Shown in pieces: positions 26,284 through 35,115 of a stretch of 52,622 nucleotides of DNA. The notes below the pieces were generated by a model. It saw only the letters and a list, made by a program, of their open reading frames with translations, was not told the origin of the DNA and ran no database searches. The stretch lies in NCBI RefSeq assembly GCF_024699075.1, contig NZ_JAILQF010000075.1, forward strand, positions 1 through 52,622. The letters run 5' to 3'. The stretch's first letter is position 1. Each line of letters opens with the position of its first letter. Source of the stretch: Butyrivibrio sp. Lineage in GTDB: Bacteria; Bacillota_A; Clostridia; Lachnospirales; Lachnospiraceae. A program made the position numbers and the translations under genes.

Positions 26284-27435
26284 ATGACAGAAACAATTAC
26301 AAATGAAGAGGTTAACGAAGCTACCTCAGAAGAATCAACTAAAAAAGTTGAAACAGCTCCTAAAAAGGATGCTGCAGAAGGTAAATATGTAGCTTACGTA
26401 TCAAGCTATACAAATGGAACAGGTGATAAGTTCGGCATTCGTGTTTATGATGTAGATGTCAAGAATGGCCGTATGACTGAGAAGAGTAAGATCAAGATCA
26501 CAAACTCTTCTTATGTAACCGAATCCAGAAATAAGAAGCACCTTTATTCCATTACCGATTTTGGTGTTGAAGCTTATGACATTAAGAAGGACGGTTCTCT
26601 TAGTCTTATCAATGAAGCTTCTATCAACGGAATGAGAGGATGTTATCTTTCTACAGACTATGAAGATAAATTCCTTTTCTGTGCCGGATACCATGATGGT
26701 AAGATCACTGTATTAAGACTTCTTGAAGACGGAAGTATAGGTGAGATCACAGAAGAGATCTACCAGAAGGGACTTGGTTCTGCAGCAGGACGTAACCATC
26801 GTCCTCATGTTCAGTGCGTTCGAATGACCAAGGACAATAAGTTCCTGTGTGCCTGTGATCTTGGAATGGACAGGATCAATGTCTATAAGCTCAATCATGA
26901 AACAGGCCGTCTTGAAAATGCTGACGTTATCCACTGCGATCAGGAGTCTGCACCAAGACATATAAAGTTCTCAGAAAATGGTGAATTCATTTATGTTCTT
27001 ACAGAACAGAAGAATTCTATAGACGTATATCATTACAGAGTAGATGATCATGATATTCCTGATTTTGAAAGAATACAGTCTATATCTACAATAGATGAGC
27101 CTGATATTCAGGGTATTGCAAGTAGTGCGCTTATGTTCTCACTTGATTATAACTATCTTGTATCTTCTAACATGGGAGAGAACTTTGTAGATATATACAG
27201 AGCAGATAAGAGAACAGGTAAGCTCAAGAAGATTCTTGGACTTCCTATTTCAGGAGAGTATCCTAAGGATGCAGCTTTGTTCCCTGACAATAAGCATCTT
27301 GTATCTCTTAACCATGAGTCCAATACAATGACTTTCTTTACAGTTAACATGGCTCAGGGAATCATTGTTATGAATGGACCGGAGATAAGTGTAGATCAGC
27401 CTAACTGCATCGTATTCCATAAGATAGCAGAATGA
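26284..27435 (+). CDS. Lactonase-fold beta-propeller protein (6-phosphogluconolactonase family)
   Basis: 383 residues of the YbhE/Pgl-like seven-bladed propeller family (PF10282). A polar, acidic N-terminus of about 40 residues precedes the propeller; recurrent blade motifs include YVAYVSSYTNGTGD, GRNHRPHVQCVRMTKDN, APRHIKFSENGEFIYVL and PKDAALFPDNKHLVSLN. The family includes 6-phosphogluconolactonase of the pentose phosphate pathway and other sugar lactonases; exact substrate is not evident. ATG at 26284 is chosen for its GGAGG 9 nt upstream; the frame upstream to 26242 has no site. A terminator follows. Confidence 0.85.
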   Translation: MTETITNEEVNEATSEESTKKVETAPKKDAAEGKYVAYVSSYTNGTGDKFGIRVYDVDVKNGRMTEKSKIKITNSSYVTESRNKKHLYSITDFGVEAYDIKKDGSLSLINEASINGMRGCYLSTDYEDKFLFCAGYHDGKITVLRLLEDGSIGEITEEIYQKGLGSAAGRNHRPHVQCVRMTKDNKFLCACDLGMDRINVYKLNHETGRLENADVIHCDQESAPRHIKFSENGEFIYVLTEQKNSIDVYHYRVDDHDIPDFERIQSISTIDEPDIQGIASSALMFSLDYNYLVSSNMGENFVDIYRADKRTGKLKKILGLPISGEYPKDAALFPDNKHLVSLNHESNTMTFFTVNMAQGIIVMNGPEISVDQPNCIVFHKIAE

Positions 27436-27458
27436 TCCTTATATACTAAAATATAATG

Positions 27459-27493
27459 GCCCGATGAGTATTTATAGCTCATCGGGCTGTTTT
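27459..27493. terminator. Terminator between the lactonase-like gene and convergent aroC
   Basis: GCCCGATGAG at 27459-27468 pairs with CTCATCGGGC at 27478-27487, 9-nt loop, then TGTTTT on the plus strand. A good plus-strand terminator that ends the run begun at 16120. Confidence 0.9.
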
Positions 27494-27512
27494 GATATTA
27501 TCTTGTAATGTA

Positions 27513-27628
27513 ATTCTTTTAAAATATCATCTTGCGAACTGATTCTTTTAAAATATCAACTTTCGAACTGATTCTTTTAAAATATCATCTTGTGACTTAA
27601 TTCTTGTAAATAATCTCTAGTGACGTGT
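27513..27628. repeat. Four imperfect 29-bp tandem repeats between convergent genes
   Basis: Units start at 27513, 27542, 27571 and 27600 with the pattern ATTCTTTTAAAATATC followed by a variable 13 nt that includes CTTG/CGAACT. A more decayed copy may precede. They lie just beyond the terminator and just before the aroC stop codon. Confidence 0.9.
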
Positions 27629-27632
27629 TAAA

Positions 27633-28736
27633 TCATATGTTCTTATAGAAATCTGTGATATAGTCTGCTCTTGATGCCATGTTGGAGATCATTGCATCAA
27701 GAAGTGTTATTGCGGCCATGCATTCAACTACTACAACAGCGCGCGGTACAACAACAGGGTCGTGTCTTCCACCTATTACTATATCTATAGGGCTTCCATC
27801 CTGCTTCACAGTAGACTGCTCCTTGGATATGGAAGGAGTAGGCTTTACGTGGCAGCGAAGAATGATTTGAGAACCATTACTGATTCCGCCGATGATACCA
27901 CCTGAGTGGTTGGTTGTAGTTGTGATCTTTCCGTCTTTAGATGTGAAGCCGTCGTTGTCTTCAGAGCCTTTATATTTTGATACAAGGACACCGTCACCGA
28001 CTTCAACAGCCTTTACAGCACCAATTGACATAAGAGCCTTGGCCATGGAGGCATCAAGCTTGTCAAAAACAGGATCGCCAATACCTGCAGGTACGCCGTC
28101 TATTTTGCATTCAATAACGCCGCCCACAGAGTCGAGTTCTTTTCTGCACTCTTGTATATAGTCATAAGCCTTGGCTGCAGCATCAGCATCTGGCATGCAT
28201 ACCGGATTATCTTTGATGATTGAAGAATCAAATCTTTCAGGGTCTATGCTTACAGGCCCTATGGACTTTGTATAGGCAGTTAATGTGATGCCCATCTGTT
28301 TTAGGAGCTTTGAGCAAAGCGCTCCTGCAGCAACTCGGCCAATGGTCTCGCGTCCTGATGAGCGTCCGCCTCCTCTGTAATCTCTAAAACCGTATTTTTG
28401 ATCAAAGCCAAAATCTGCATGACCGGGTCTGTAATAAGATGCTATCTGACTGTAATCTGCAGACTTTTGAGAAGTATTTCTTATCATAAGTGAGATAGGA
28501 GTGCCTGTCGTTCTTCCTTCAAAAACACCTGATAAGATCTCGACTTTATCATCTTCCTTTCGGGGAGTTGTAACTGAAGAGGTTCCTGGCTTTCTTCTGT
28601 CCAGATATTCCTGGATATCTGCCTCACTAAGTTCCATTCCTGCAGGAAAACCATCTATGACGACGCCAAGAGCAGGGCCGTGTGACTCTCCCCAGGTTGT
28701 GATTTTCAGGTGATTACCATATGTTGATCCAGACAT
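27633..28736 (-). CDS. aroC: Chorismate synthase
   Basis: 367 residues; last step of the shikimate pathway, 5-enolpyruvylshikimate-3-phosphate to chorismate with reduced FMN. Signatures: GNHLKITTWGESHGPALG at the N-terminus, RRKPGTSSVTTPRKE, the RPGHADFGFDQKYGF segment followed by RDYRGGGRSSGRETIGRVA (motif), and a SGGIIGGISNG loop. Length is normal. GGGGGA precedes the ATG on the minus strand. It is the only biosynthetic gene here on that strand and has its own promoter (28779-28806). Confidence 0.97.
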   Translation of the reverse strand: MSGSTYGNHLKITTWGESHGPALGVVIDGFPAGMELSEADIQEYLDRRKPGTSSVTTPRKEDDKVEILSGVFEGRTTGTPISLMIRNTSQKSADYSQIASYYRPGHADFGFDQKYGFRDYRGGGRSSGRETIGRVAAGALCSKLLKQMGITLTAYTKSIGPVSIDPERFDSSIIKDNPVCMPDADAAAKAYDYIQECRKELDSVGGVIECKIDGVPAGIGDPVFDKLDASMAKALMSIGAVKAVEVGDGVLVSKYKGSEDNDGFTSKDGKITTTTNHSGGIIGGISNGSQIILRCHVKPTPSISKEQSTVKQDGSPIDIVIGGRHDPVVVPRAVVVVECMAAITLLDAMISNMASRADYITDFYKNI

Positions 28737-28778
28737 TATATGTCCCCCTTACAGATATTTTCTGATAAAACTGAATTC

Positions 28779-28806
28779 ATTATACATTATTAAAGCATAA
28801 ATTCAA
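28779..28806 (-). promoter_or_regulatory. Promoter of aroC
   Basis: Read on the minus strand: TTGAAT (28806-28801), 16-bp spacer, TATAAT (28784-28779). Leader of about 35 nt. The rest of the 28737-29065 spacer holds A/T-rich DNA and the opposing promoter at 28991-29018. Confidence 0.6.
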
Positions 28807-28990
28807 TAATGCAGAAAGGCTGTTTATAATAATATATGAATAAATATGAGGCGTTGCAACAAGGATGATAACTAAAATTTTTAATCCAAATTATATCTTT
28901 CAGGGTGTATAATAATAAAAATATTTGAAGTATTTTTGCACAGTTGGATGCATGTTGCTAAAAAAACTACTATCAAATTTGTAAAAAGTG

Positions 28991-29018
28991 TTCAAAAATA
29001 CTCAAAATGTAGTATAAT
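28991..29018 (+). promoter_or_regulatory. Candidate promoter for the VanY-type carboxypeptidase gene
   Basis: TTCAAA at 28991-28996, 16-bp spacer, TATAAT at 29013-29018. The predicted start near 29025 leaves about 40 nt before the ATG at 29066, or 14 nt before the ATG at 29039. Confidence 0.5.
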
Positions 29019-29065
29019 AGCTTTATGATATACCGAGAATGCAGGGGGAGCCAAGCTTAGGTGCA

Positions 29066-30199
29066 ATGAAAAACAAAGATGTTTCATTTGAGCCGACGTT
29101 TCGGGAGAAAGCAGTTCGGCGAATAGGGAAATTCGTAAAAAAGAATAGGAAGTTCTATTTGTTCGGTGTCATCGCTGTTGCAATAGTAGTCTTCGTAACG
29201 GCATTGGGTAGTGCTGTTTATGATAATAGAAAGCGAATTCTTAGTATTGCATGTGTTCTTTTATTCTTTGTGTCTTCCAGCAGTTTTTCATATCCGGTTT
29301 TACCAATGGATGTAAGCTTTGTATCAGAAAGCATCCGTCAAGAGGATGACTATGGTACTACTTATATTGCTGCTGAAGTGGAAAAGAAAAATGTAAAAGA
29401 TACAGAGACTATAAGCATAAGTGATCAGGATGTTCCGAAAAGTGATGAACTTGAAGATGCAGACTTTTCAGAAGAAGCTGTTTATGATGGTAACGGCGAG
29501 CTTCTTGGAAAGGTTTCTGAAAGTGATCAGATAAGTATTTCTGAGATCCTTAGTGCTTCTGACGAAGAAGATACTACTCAGATGGAGGATGCCGACAAGA
29601 CTCAGGCAGGTAGCGAACAGTTCTCAGCAGATGACTGGAAGCTTATGCTTGTTAACAAGCAGCATCCAATACCTGATAATTATGTATTTGAGACTGCTCA
29701 GATATCAAGCGGTGGTAAGCTTTGTGATAAGAGGATAATATCTCCTCTTAAGCAGATGATAGAAGCGGCAGCTGCTGATGGAGTAACACTTATAATATGT
29801 TCTCCATACAGATCCAACAACCGTCAGGAGATGCTCTTTGGAAGGAAGGTTGACTATTATCTGGAGCAGGGATATGACTACATGGAGTCATATGCGCTTG
29901 CATCACAGGCAGTAACTATTCCCGGATCATCAGAACATGAGATAGGACTTGCTCTTGATATCATAACTGACGGATACTGCTCTTTGGACGAGGGATTTGG
30001 TGATACACCTGCCGGACAGTGGCTTAGTCAGAATTCATACAAATACGGTTTTGTAGTACGTTATCTTAAAGGTAAAGAAGAGATAACAGGAATCGAGTAT
30101 GAGCCATGGCATATAAGATATGTCGGAACATCTGCAGCAGCAGTTATGTTTGAAGAAGGCATATGCCTTGAAGAGTTCTGGGACGAGTATATATACTGA
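29066..30199 (+). CDS. Membrane-anchored D-alanyl-D-alanine carboxypeptidase, VanY/M15B type
   Basis: 377 residues. A basic N-terminus, then two hydrophobic segments (about 36-55, FYLFGVIAVAIVVFVTALGS, and 62-80), an acidic Ser-rich linker (about 85-195), and a C-terminal M15B peptidase domain. The zinc site is intact: SSEHEIGLALDI (SxHxxGxxxD) and EPWHIRY; CSPYRSNNRQEMLF is the substrate-side motif. It trims the terminal D-Ala from peptidoglycan stem peptides outside the cell. Start uncertain: ATG at 29066 or 29039 in the same frame; the predicted transcript start favours 29066. Monocistronic. Confidence 0.85.
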   Translation: MKNKDVSFEPTFREKAVRRIGKFVKKNRKFYLFGVIAVAIVVFVTALGSAVYDNRKRILSIACVLLFFVSSSSFSYPVLPMDVSFVSESIRQEDDYGTTYIAAEVEKKNVKDTETISISDQDVPKSDELEDADFSEEAVYDGNGELLGKVSESDQISISEILSASDEEDTTQMEDADKTQAGSEQFSADDWKLMLVNKQHPIPDNYVFETAQISSGGKLCDKRIISPLKQMIEAAAADGVTLIICSPYRSNNRQEMLFGRKVDYYLEQGYDYMESYALASQAVTIPGSSEHEIGLALDIITDGYCSLDEGFGDTPAGQWLSQNSYKYGFVVRYLKGKEEITGIEYEPWHIRYVGTSAAAVMFEEGICLEEFWDEYIY

Positions 30200-30259
30200 T
30201 AAATACAGATGATCAAAGAGTAAATATACTTATAGTTAGCGCTTTTATTGTGAGTTTAA

Positions 30260-30287
30260 TTGAAAAATAAAGAATATATGGTATATT
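30260..30287 (+). promoter_or_regulatory. Candidate promoter for tgt
   Basis: TTGAAA at 30260-30265, 16-bp spacer, TATATT at 30282-30287 with TGG in front (extended -10). The start would be near 30294, at the foot of the hairpin 30292-30318. Confidence 0.5.
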
Positions 30288-30291
30288 ATGG

Positions 30292-30324
30292 ATAGGGGCA
30301 TGTGCTACATGTCCCTATATTTTT
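30292..30324 (+). terminator. Terminator-like hairpin between the carboxypeptidase gene and tgt
   Basis: ATAGGGGCATGT at 30292-30303 pairs with ACATGTCCCTAT at 30307-30318 (one G-U), 3-nt loop, followed by ATTTTTC. It can end the upstream transcript; because a promoter lies just before it, it may also be the 5' end of the tgt mRNA. Confidence 0.7.
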
Positions 30325-30358
30325 CTGTTTATAAGACTATGTTATGAAAAGAGGTTCT

Positions 30359-31540
30359 ATGTACAAATTATTAAAAACAGAAGGCAGGGCTAAAAGAGGT
30401 GAATTTCAGACAGTTCACGGTACTATTCAGACTCCTGTGTTTATGAATGTTGCAACTGTTGCAGCTATTAAGGGAGCTGTTTCTACTGAAGATCTTGAGG
30501 GCATCAAGAATCAGGTAGTATTGTGCAATACCTATCATCTTCATCTTAGACCCGGCGATGATAATGTATATCGTATGGGCGGCCTTCATAAATTTATGTC
30601 ATGCAATAAACCTATACTTACAGATTCAGGCGGCTTCCAGGTTTTCTCCCTTGCAAAGACAAGACGTATCAAGGAAGAGGGCGTATACTTCCATTCTCAC
30701 ATAGATGGTCATAAGCTTTTTATGGGACCTGAAGAGAGTATGAGAATACAGTCTCACCTTGGAAGTACAATAGCCATGGCTTTTGATGAGTGTCCATCTG
30801 CAAGAGCAGATCATGAATATGTACAGATGTCTGTTGACAGGACTACAAGATGGCTTGAAAGATGCAAGAAGGAAATGGACAGACTCAATTCACTTCCTGA
30901 TACAGTTAATCCTCATCAGATGCTCTTTGGTATAAATCAGGGTGCGATCTTTGATGATATCAGAATAGAGCATGCAAAGCGCATAAGTGAGATGGACCTT
31001 GACGGATATGCTGTAGGAGGCCTTGCTGTTGGCGAAACACATGATGAAATGTACCATGTTCTCGAACAGGTAGTTCCTTATCTTCCTAAGGAAAAGCCTA
31101 CATATCTCATGGGAGTTGGAACACCGGCCAATATCCTTGAAGGCGTAGAAAGAGGAATAGACTTTTTTGACTGCGTATATCCAAGTAGAAACGGACGTCA
31201 CGGACACGTATATACCAAGAAGGGTAAGCTCAATCTTCTTAATGCACGTTTTGAGCTTGATTCTCATCCTATCGAAGAAGAATGTCAGTGTCCTGCCTGC
31301 AGACGCTATTCAAGAGGATATATACGTCATCTCCTTAAAGCTGGTGAGATGCTTGGCATGAGACTTTGCGTACTTCATAATCTTTATTTCTATAACAATA
31401 TGATGGAAGAAATAAGGAATGCCCTTGATAATGGCAATTTTGCTGCTTATAAGAAACAGACACTTGATGGCTTTAGAGAATATGAAGAACTTTCAACAGC
31501 TCCCGGAAGTGATATTGCAAAGAACTGGCGCAAGGGGTGA
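30359..31540 (+). CDS. tgt: Queuine/preQ1 tRNA-guanine transglycosylase
   Basis: 393 residues; exchanges guanine-34 for preQ1 in GUN-anticodon tRNAs during queuosine synthesis. Both active aspartates are visible: TDSGGFQVFSL (about residue 91) and FFDCVYPSRNGRHG (about residue 266). The zinc site near the C-terminus is CQCPAC with His further on. AAAAGAGG sits just before ATG 30359, preferred over the in-frame ATG 30344, which falls upstream of that site. yajC follows 250 nt later, the common tgt-yajC order. Confidence 0.95.
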   Translation: MYKLLKTEGRAKRGEFQTVHGTIQTPVFMNVATVAAIKGAVSTEDLEGIKNQVVLCNTYHLHLRPGDDNVYRMGGLHKFMSCNKPILTDSGGFQVFSLAKTRRIKEEGVYFHSHIDGHKLFMGPEESMRIQSHLGSTIAMAFDECPSARADHEYVQMSVDRTTRWLERCKKEMDRLNSLPDTVNPHQMLFGINQGAIFDDIRIEHAKRISEMDLDGYAVGGLAVGETHDEMYHVLEQVVPYLPKEKPTYLMGVGTPANILEGVERGIDFFDCVYPSRNGRHGHVYTKKGKLNLLNARFELDSHPIEEECQCPACRRYSRGYIRHLLKAGEMLGMRLCVLHNLYFYNNMMEEIRNALDNGNFAAYKKQTLDGFREYEELSTAPGSDIAKNWRKG

Positions 31541-31560
31541 TGATGAAAAAATGTGCTGTA

Positions 31561-31646
31561 AAGATGTAAATAGTACAGATATAAGAAAATATGATTATCT
31601 TTAAAGATGTAAATGGCATAGATATAGAGAAAATAAGATTATCTTC
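31561..31646 (+). repeat. Two imperfect 43-bp direct repeats after tgt
   Basis: Units start at 31561 and 31604; both begin AAGATGTAAAT and end GATTATCTT. They lie directly after the tgt stop codon. The rest of the tgt-yajC spacer (to 31789) is A/T-rich with only a weak CACTT/AAGTG hairpin (31696-31707) before a T-run. Confidence 0.8.
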
Positions 31647-31789
31647 ATATTTGTTAATTTAGACGATTTTTAATTAGAAATTTTTAATAAAAACGCACTT
31701 GTAAGTGGACTTTTTATTGTGTATCATTTAAAGGTAGCTTTTTTGAAAGCTTTTAAAAAGAATTAAAGAGGGATCCGGAGGAAAACCAA

Positions 31790-32158
31790 ATGTATTCAGA
31801 TTTATTTACAATGGCTGCTACTGCTGTAGATAATACAACTGCAGGAATGAGCTATTATCTTGTTATTCTGGTTGTAATGTTCGTATTTATGTATTTCATT
31901 ATGATCAGACCACAGCGTAAGCAGGAGAAAGAGAAGGCAGCTATGATGTCAGCTCTTGCTGTTGGTGATAGCGTTCGTACAACAGGCGGATTTGTTGGAA
32001 CAATCATTGATATCCATGACAACATGGTAATCGTTGAGTTTGGTAACAACAAGAACTGTCGTATTCCTATGGTTAAGGAAGCAATCGTTGAGATCGAGAA
32101 GCCTGAAGATGCAGTTAAGCCTGTAGAGACTAAGGCCGACAAGAAGAAAAAAGACTGA
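31790..32158 (+). CDS. yajC: Preprotein translocase subunit YajC
   Basis: 122 residues; accessory membrane subunit associated with SecDF and YidC. One membrane segment (about 21-40, YYLVILVVMFVFMYFIMI) is followed by the family signature RPQRKQEKEKAAMMSAL, the GDSVRTTGGFVGTI turn, and a Lys-rich tail. GGATCCGGAGG precedes the ATG. secD/secF are not adjacent. A terminator with seven T ends the unit. Confidence 0.95.
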   Translation: MYSDLFTMAATAVDNTTAGMSYYLVILVVMFVFMYFIMIRPQRKQEKEKAAMMSALAVGDSVRTTGGFVGTIIDIHDNMVIVEFGNNKNCRIPMVKEAIVEIEKPEDAVKPVETKADKKKKD

Positions 32159-32167
32159 TAATAAAAG

Positions 32168-32205
32168 GATGGCGAGAAAGTATAACTTTCCTGTCATCTT
32201 TTTTT
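32168..32205 (+). terminator. Rho-independent terminator after yajC
   Basis: Stem 32168-32180 with 32186-32198 (two G-U pairs, one mismatch), 5-nt loop, followed by seven T. Confidence 0.9.
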
Positions 32206-32272
32206 ATGGTTGTACACCTTAATGATAATATATGATACAATTTAATGAAGATGATTTTTAATCGTGTTTATA

Positions 32273-32346
32273 GGTGCAATATTAATGTTGTCATGTCTGA
32301 TACATTAATTTTGCACCTTGTACTTTGAATTTTTTTAAGCTAAGAT
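32273..32346 (+). promoter_or_regulatory. Strong inverted repeat and possible promoter upstream of leuB
   Basis: GGTGCAA-T-ATTAATG (32273-32287) pairs with CATTAAT-T-TTGCACC (32303-32317): 14 bp with one mismatch, 15-nt loop. Directly after it lies a possible promoter, TTGTAC 32318-32323, 17 bp, TAAGAT 32341-32346. If that promoter is used the repeat is DNA upstream of it (operator); if transcription starts earlier it is a leader hairpin. No T-box sequence is present. Confidence 0.45.
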
Positions 32347-32385
32347 GATACTTAACTTTTGCGAAAACTGAAAGGGGAGATAACA

Positions 32386-33480
32386 TTGAAGCTGAACATT
32401 ACATGTATTCCCGGTGATGGGATAGGACCGGAGATTGTTGCTGAGGCTAAGAAGGTTCTTGAAAGCGTAGCCAAAGTATATGGACACGAAATGATCTTTA
32501 CAGATGTACTTATGGGAGGATGTTCAATTGACAAGTACGGAGTTCCTCTTACACAGGAGACTATAGATACTGCCAAATCTTCCGATGCTGTACTTATGGG
32601 TTCCATAGGTGGCAACACTTCTACATCACCATGGTATAAACTTCCGCCAGAGAAGAGACCTGAAGCAGGACTTCTTGGTATACGTAAGGCACTGGGTCTT
32701 TTTGCAAATTTAAGACCTGCATATCTGTATCCTGAGCTTAAGGATGCATGTCCGCTTAAGACTTCAATAAGCGAGAAGGGCTTTGATCTTATGATCATGC
32801 GTGAGCTTACAGGCGGTCTGTATTTCGGAGACAGAAAGACAGAAGAGATTGACGGACAGGAAGTTGCAACAGATACACTTGTTTATTCAGAAAAAGAAAT
32901 TAAACGAATTGCTATCAGGGCATTTGATGTTGCAATGAAGAGAAGGAAGAAGGTTACATGCGTCGATAAGGCCAATGTACTTGACTCTTCAAGACTTTGG
33001 AGAAAGGTTGTAACCAAAGTCGCAGAAGATTATCCTGAAGTAGAGCTTTCATTTATGCTTGTTGATAACTGCGCTATGCAGCTTGTAAAGGATCCTGCAC
33101 AGTTTGATGTGGTTCTTACAGAGAACATGTTTGGAGATATCCTTTCTGATGAAGCCAGCATGATAACAGGTTCTATAGGAATGCTTCCTTCAGCATCACT
33201 TAATGAGACAAGCTTTGGCTTATATGAGCCTAGCGGCGGCTCAGCACCTGATATAGCGGGAAAGGATATAGCTAATCCGATAGCTACTATTTTATCTGCG
33301 GCTATGATGCTTCGTTATACTTTCAGCCTTGATAAGGAAGCAGACTCTATAGAGAATGCGGTTAAAGAGATTTTGCAAAAAGGCTATAGAACAGGCGATC
33401 TTAAAAACGCAGAAACAAGTAGCGATATGATATGTTCCTGCTCTAAGATGGGAGATATCATCGCTTCACAGATCAAATAG
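32386..33480 (+). CDS. leuB: 3-isopropylmalate dehydrogenase
   Basis: 364 residues; NAD-dependent oxidation and decarboxylation of 3-isopropylmalate in leucine synthesis. Signatures: CIPGDGIGPEIV at the N-terminus, RELTGGLYFG, and the NAD-site segment ENMFGDILSDEASMITGSIG. Start is a TTG at 32386 with AAAGGGGAG 6 nt upstream; it places the N-terminus as in homologues. leuA, leuC and leuD are not in the window. A membrane gene follows after 23 nt, then ilvD and ilvB. Confidence 0.95.
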   Translation: MKLNITCIPGDGIGPEIVAEAKKVLESVAKVYGHEMIFTDVLMGGCSIDKYGVPLTQETIDTAKSSDAVLMGSIGGNTSTSPWYKLPPEKRPEAGLLGIRKALGLFANLRPAYLYPELKDACPLKTSISEKGFDLMIMRELTGGLYFGDRKTEEIDGQEVATDTLVYSEKEIKRIAIRAFDVAMKRRKKVTCVDKANVLDSSRLWRKVVTKVAEDYPEVELSFMLVDNCAMQLVKDPAQFDVVLTENMFGDILSDEASMITGSIGMLPSASLNETSFGLYEPSGGSAPDIAGKDIANPIATILSAAMMLRYTFSLDKEADSIENAVKEILQKGYRTGDLKNAETSSDMICSCSKMGDIIASQIK

Positions 33481-33503
33481 TAGATGGTTAGTGAATTGAC
33501 GGG

Positions 33504-35099
33504 ATGATTAAAAAGGAAAAGAAATCTGACAGAGGAATGGTAATTTCAAGGATCCATTATAAGCCTCCGCATCTGCATATTTCTGAAGATCCTCAGGATA
33601 TAGCAGTTGTACTTGTTGTACTTGCAATGTCCCTGTATTATTTCTGGAGAATGTTCTATATAACTCCTTCCTATGAAGAGATCCACGATTATTTTTACTT
33701 TATAGGAAAGGGGCCTATATATACAGCAACCAACTGGTCAGCAGAGGGCAATCATATAGGATATAACTTCCTTGCTTCGCTTCTAAATCTTATGGGACTT
33801 CCCAAATTTGCAGCAATGCGAGGAATATCCTGTATAGCAGCATCGGCGAATCTTATCCTTTTGTACAGATTGTCAAAAAGATATTTTACACATTGGATTG
33901 CTTTTGCAACTATTGTTACATATAGCGGATTTGAGCTTGTAAATGTTTTAAATATTCAGGGCAGAGGATATACATTATCAGTAACATTATTCCTGTTATC
34001 AGTATATCTTTTTAGCAGGCTTACACTTACTGAAAGTTTTAGTAATATCCAGTATATTTATCTGGTTATCATTTTTGTTTGCGCCCTTTATATCTGCTTA
34101 TGGAATGTTAACTGGATCATTCCTATGTGTGTTGCGGTTCTTTTTTATCTTCTTGTCAATGGCTTAAGGACCAGGAGAGTAAGCGGCACAGTTGGCAACA
34201 ACATATATTTTAAGCAGCTGTTCAATATCCTGATCTGTGAAGTTGTTGCATTTTTTATTGCAATTGTACTTTATACAATTAATATACTTGGAAGCGGAGC
34301 TTCAAAGCTTTTAAGTGATGGCGGATTTGAAGGCCTTTCAAGGATTCAGATAGTATCTAAAGATCCTGTCAGAGCTTTCCTTGAAGGAATTGGCATCATC
34401 AAAAATTCTTTTGGAATGATAAGGCCGGAAGGTTCTACTTATTTTATGAGATGGTATCATTTCATATATGATTTCTCAGAGAGTTTTACACCTGGATTTG
34501 CTTATGTTCTCATGCTGATATGTTTTGTTTCCATATTTGTCATGATCGCAGGATGCATTCTGTACTTTGAGGAGAGCAGAACCTGCATAAGACTTATAAT
34601 CCTGGGACAGATGCTATGGATGCCGTTTTTACTTATTTTTTTTAAAGAAGTACCTTCCTATGAATCATATATGTTCATGGGAGCTATAATGGCGATAGCT
34701 GTGAGTTTTGTGATCAATAATTTTATTTTTACAATAAAGAGATTGAATATTCCGCACATTGCTTACTGGCTGCCGCTTATAACATCTATAGTATATTTCT
34801 TTATGGGAGTATTTGGTAAAACCTTTTTTGCCCCATATGATAAAGAGATAGATGAGACTTATCAGGCACTTATCATGGTAGACCCTAGGGAATATGATGA
34901 GCCTGTAGTTACTGACACTATGCAGGAATACCTGATTGATTTTCTGTATGATATTGAAGCTTCAGATGATATAGATAATGCGGATTATCTTCTGATAAGA
35001 AGAGATACGTACAATGATGCAGGTGTGGCCTTGTCTGATAATGTTAAAAGCATGCACAGGTCATACGAGAATGGCAGTTACATTATTTTTACAAAATAG
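33504..35099 (+). CDS. Polytopic membrane protein, GT-C glycosyltransferase-like
   Basis: 531 residues with about ten to twelve hydrophobic segments (from about 30 to 440) and a soluble C-terminal part (about 440-531). After the first segment comes an acidic loop, [15 protein letters not shown], and a conserved-looking [13 protein letters not shown]; an acidic first extracytoplasmic loop is typical of GT-C transferases of the PMT/ArnT/PIG type that use lipid-linked sugars. I can not name a specific family. Start at 33504 has no strong ribosome site. It is inserted between leuB and ilvD, with the ilvD start 16 nt on, so it is probably co-transcribed with amino acid genes. Confidence 0.6.
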   Translation: MIKKEKKSDRGMVISRIHYKPPHLHISEDPQDIAVVLVVLAMSLYYFWRMFYITPSYEEIHDYFYFIGKGPIYTATNWSAEGNHIGYNFLASLLNLMGLPKFAAMRGISCIAASANLILLYRLSKRYFTHWIAFATIVTYSGFELVNVLNIQGRGYTLSVTLFLLSVYLFSRLTLTESFSNIQYIYLVIIFVCALYICLWNVNWIIPMCVAVLFYLLVNGLRTRRVSGTVGNNIYFKQLFNILICEVVAFFIAIVLYTINILGSGASKLLSDGGFEGLSRIQIVSKDPVRAFLEGIGIIKNSFGMIRPEGSTYFMRWYHFIYDFSESFTPGFAYVLMLICFVSIFVMIAGCILYFEESRTCIRLIILGQMLWMPFLLIFFKEVPSYESYMFMGAIMAIAVSFVINNFIFTIKRLNIPHIAYWLPLITSIVYFFMGVFGKTFFAPYDKEIDETYQALIMVDPREYDEPVVTDTMQEYLIDFLYDIEASDDIDNADYLLIRRDTYNDAGVALSDNVKSMHRSYENGSYIIFTK

Positions 35100-35115
35100 A
35101 ACAGGAGAGAAGACT

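Noticed and set aside
27513..27628. CRISPR array
   Set aside because: The repeat cores are spaced every 29 bp with only about 13 nt between them that are themselves similar; no unique spacers and no cas genes.
30292..30358. preQ1 riboswitch upstream of tgt
   Set aside because: The hairpin lacks the C-rich loop and A-rich tail arrangement of preQ1 classes as far as I can see; it looks like a plain terminator stem.
32207..32385. T-box riboswitch upstream of leuB
   Set aside because: No TGGNACCGCG-type T-box sequence, no specifier arrangement, and the hairpin lacks an adjacent T-run.
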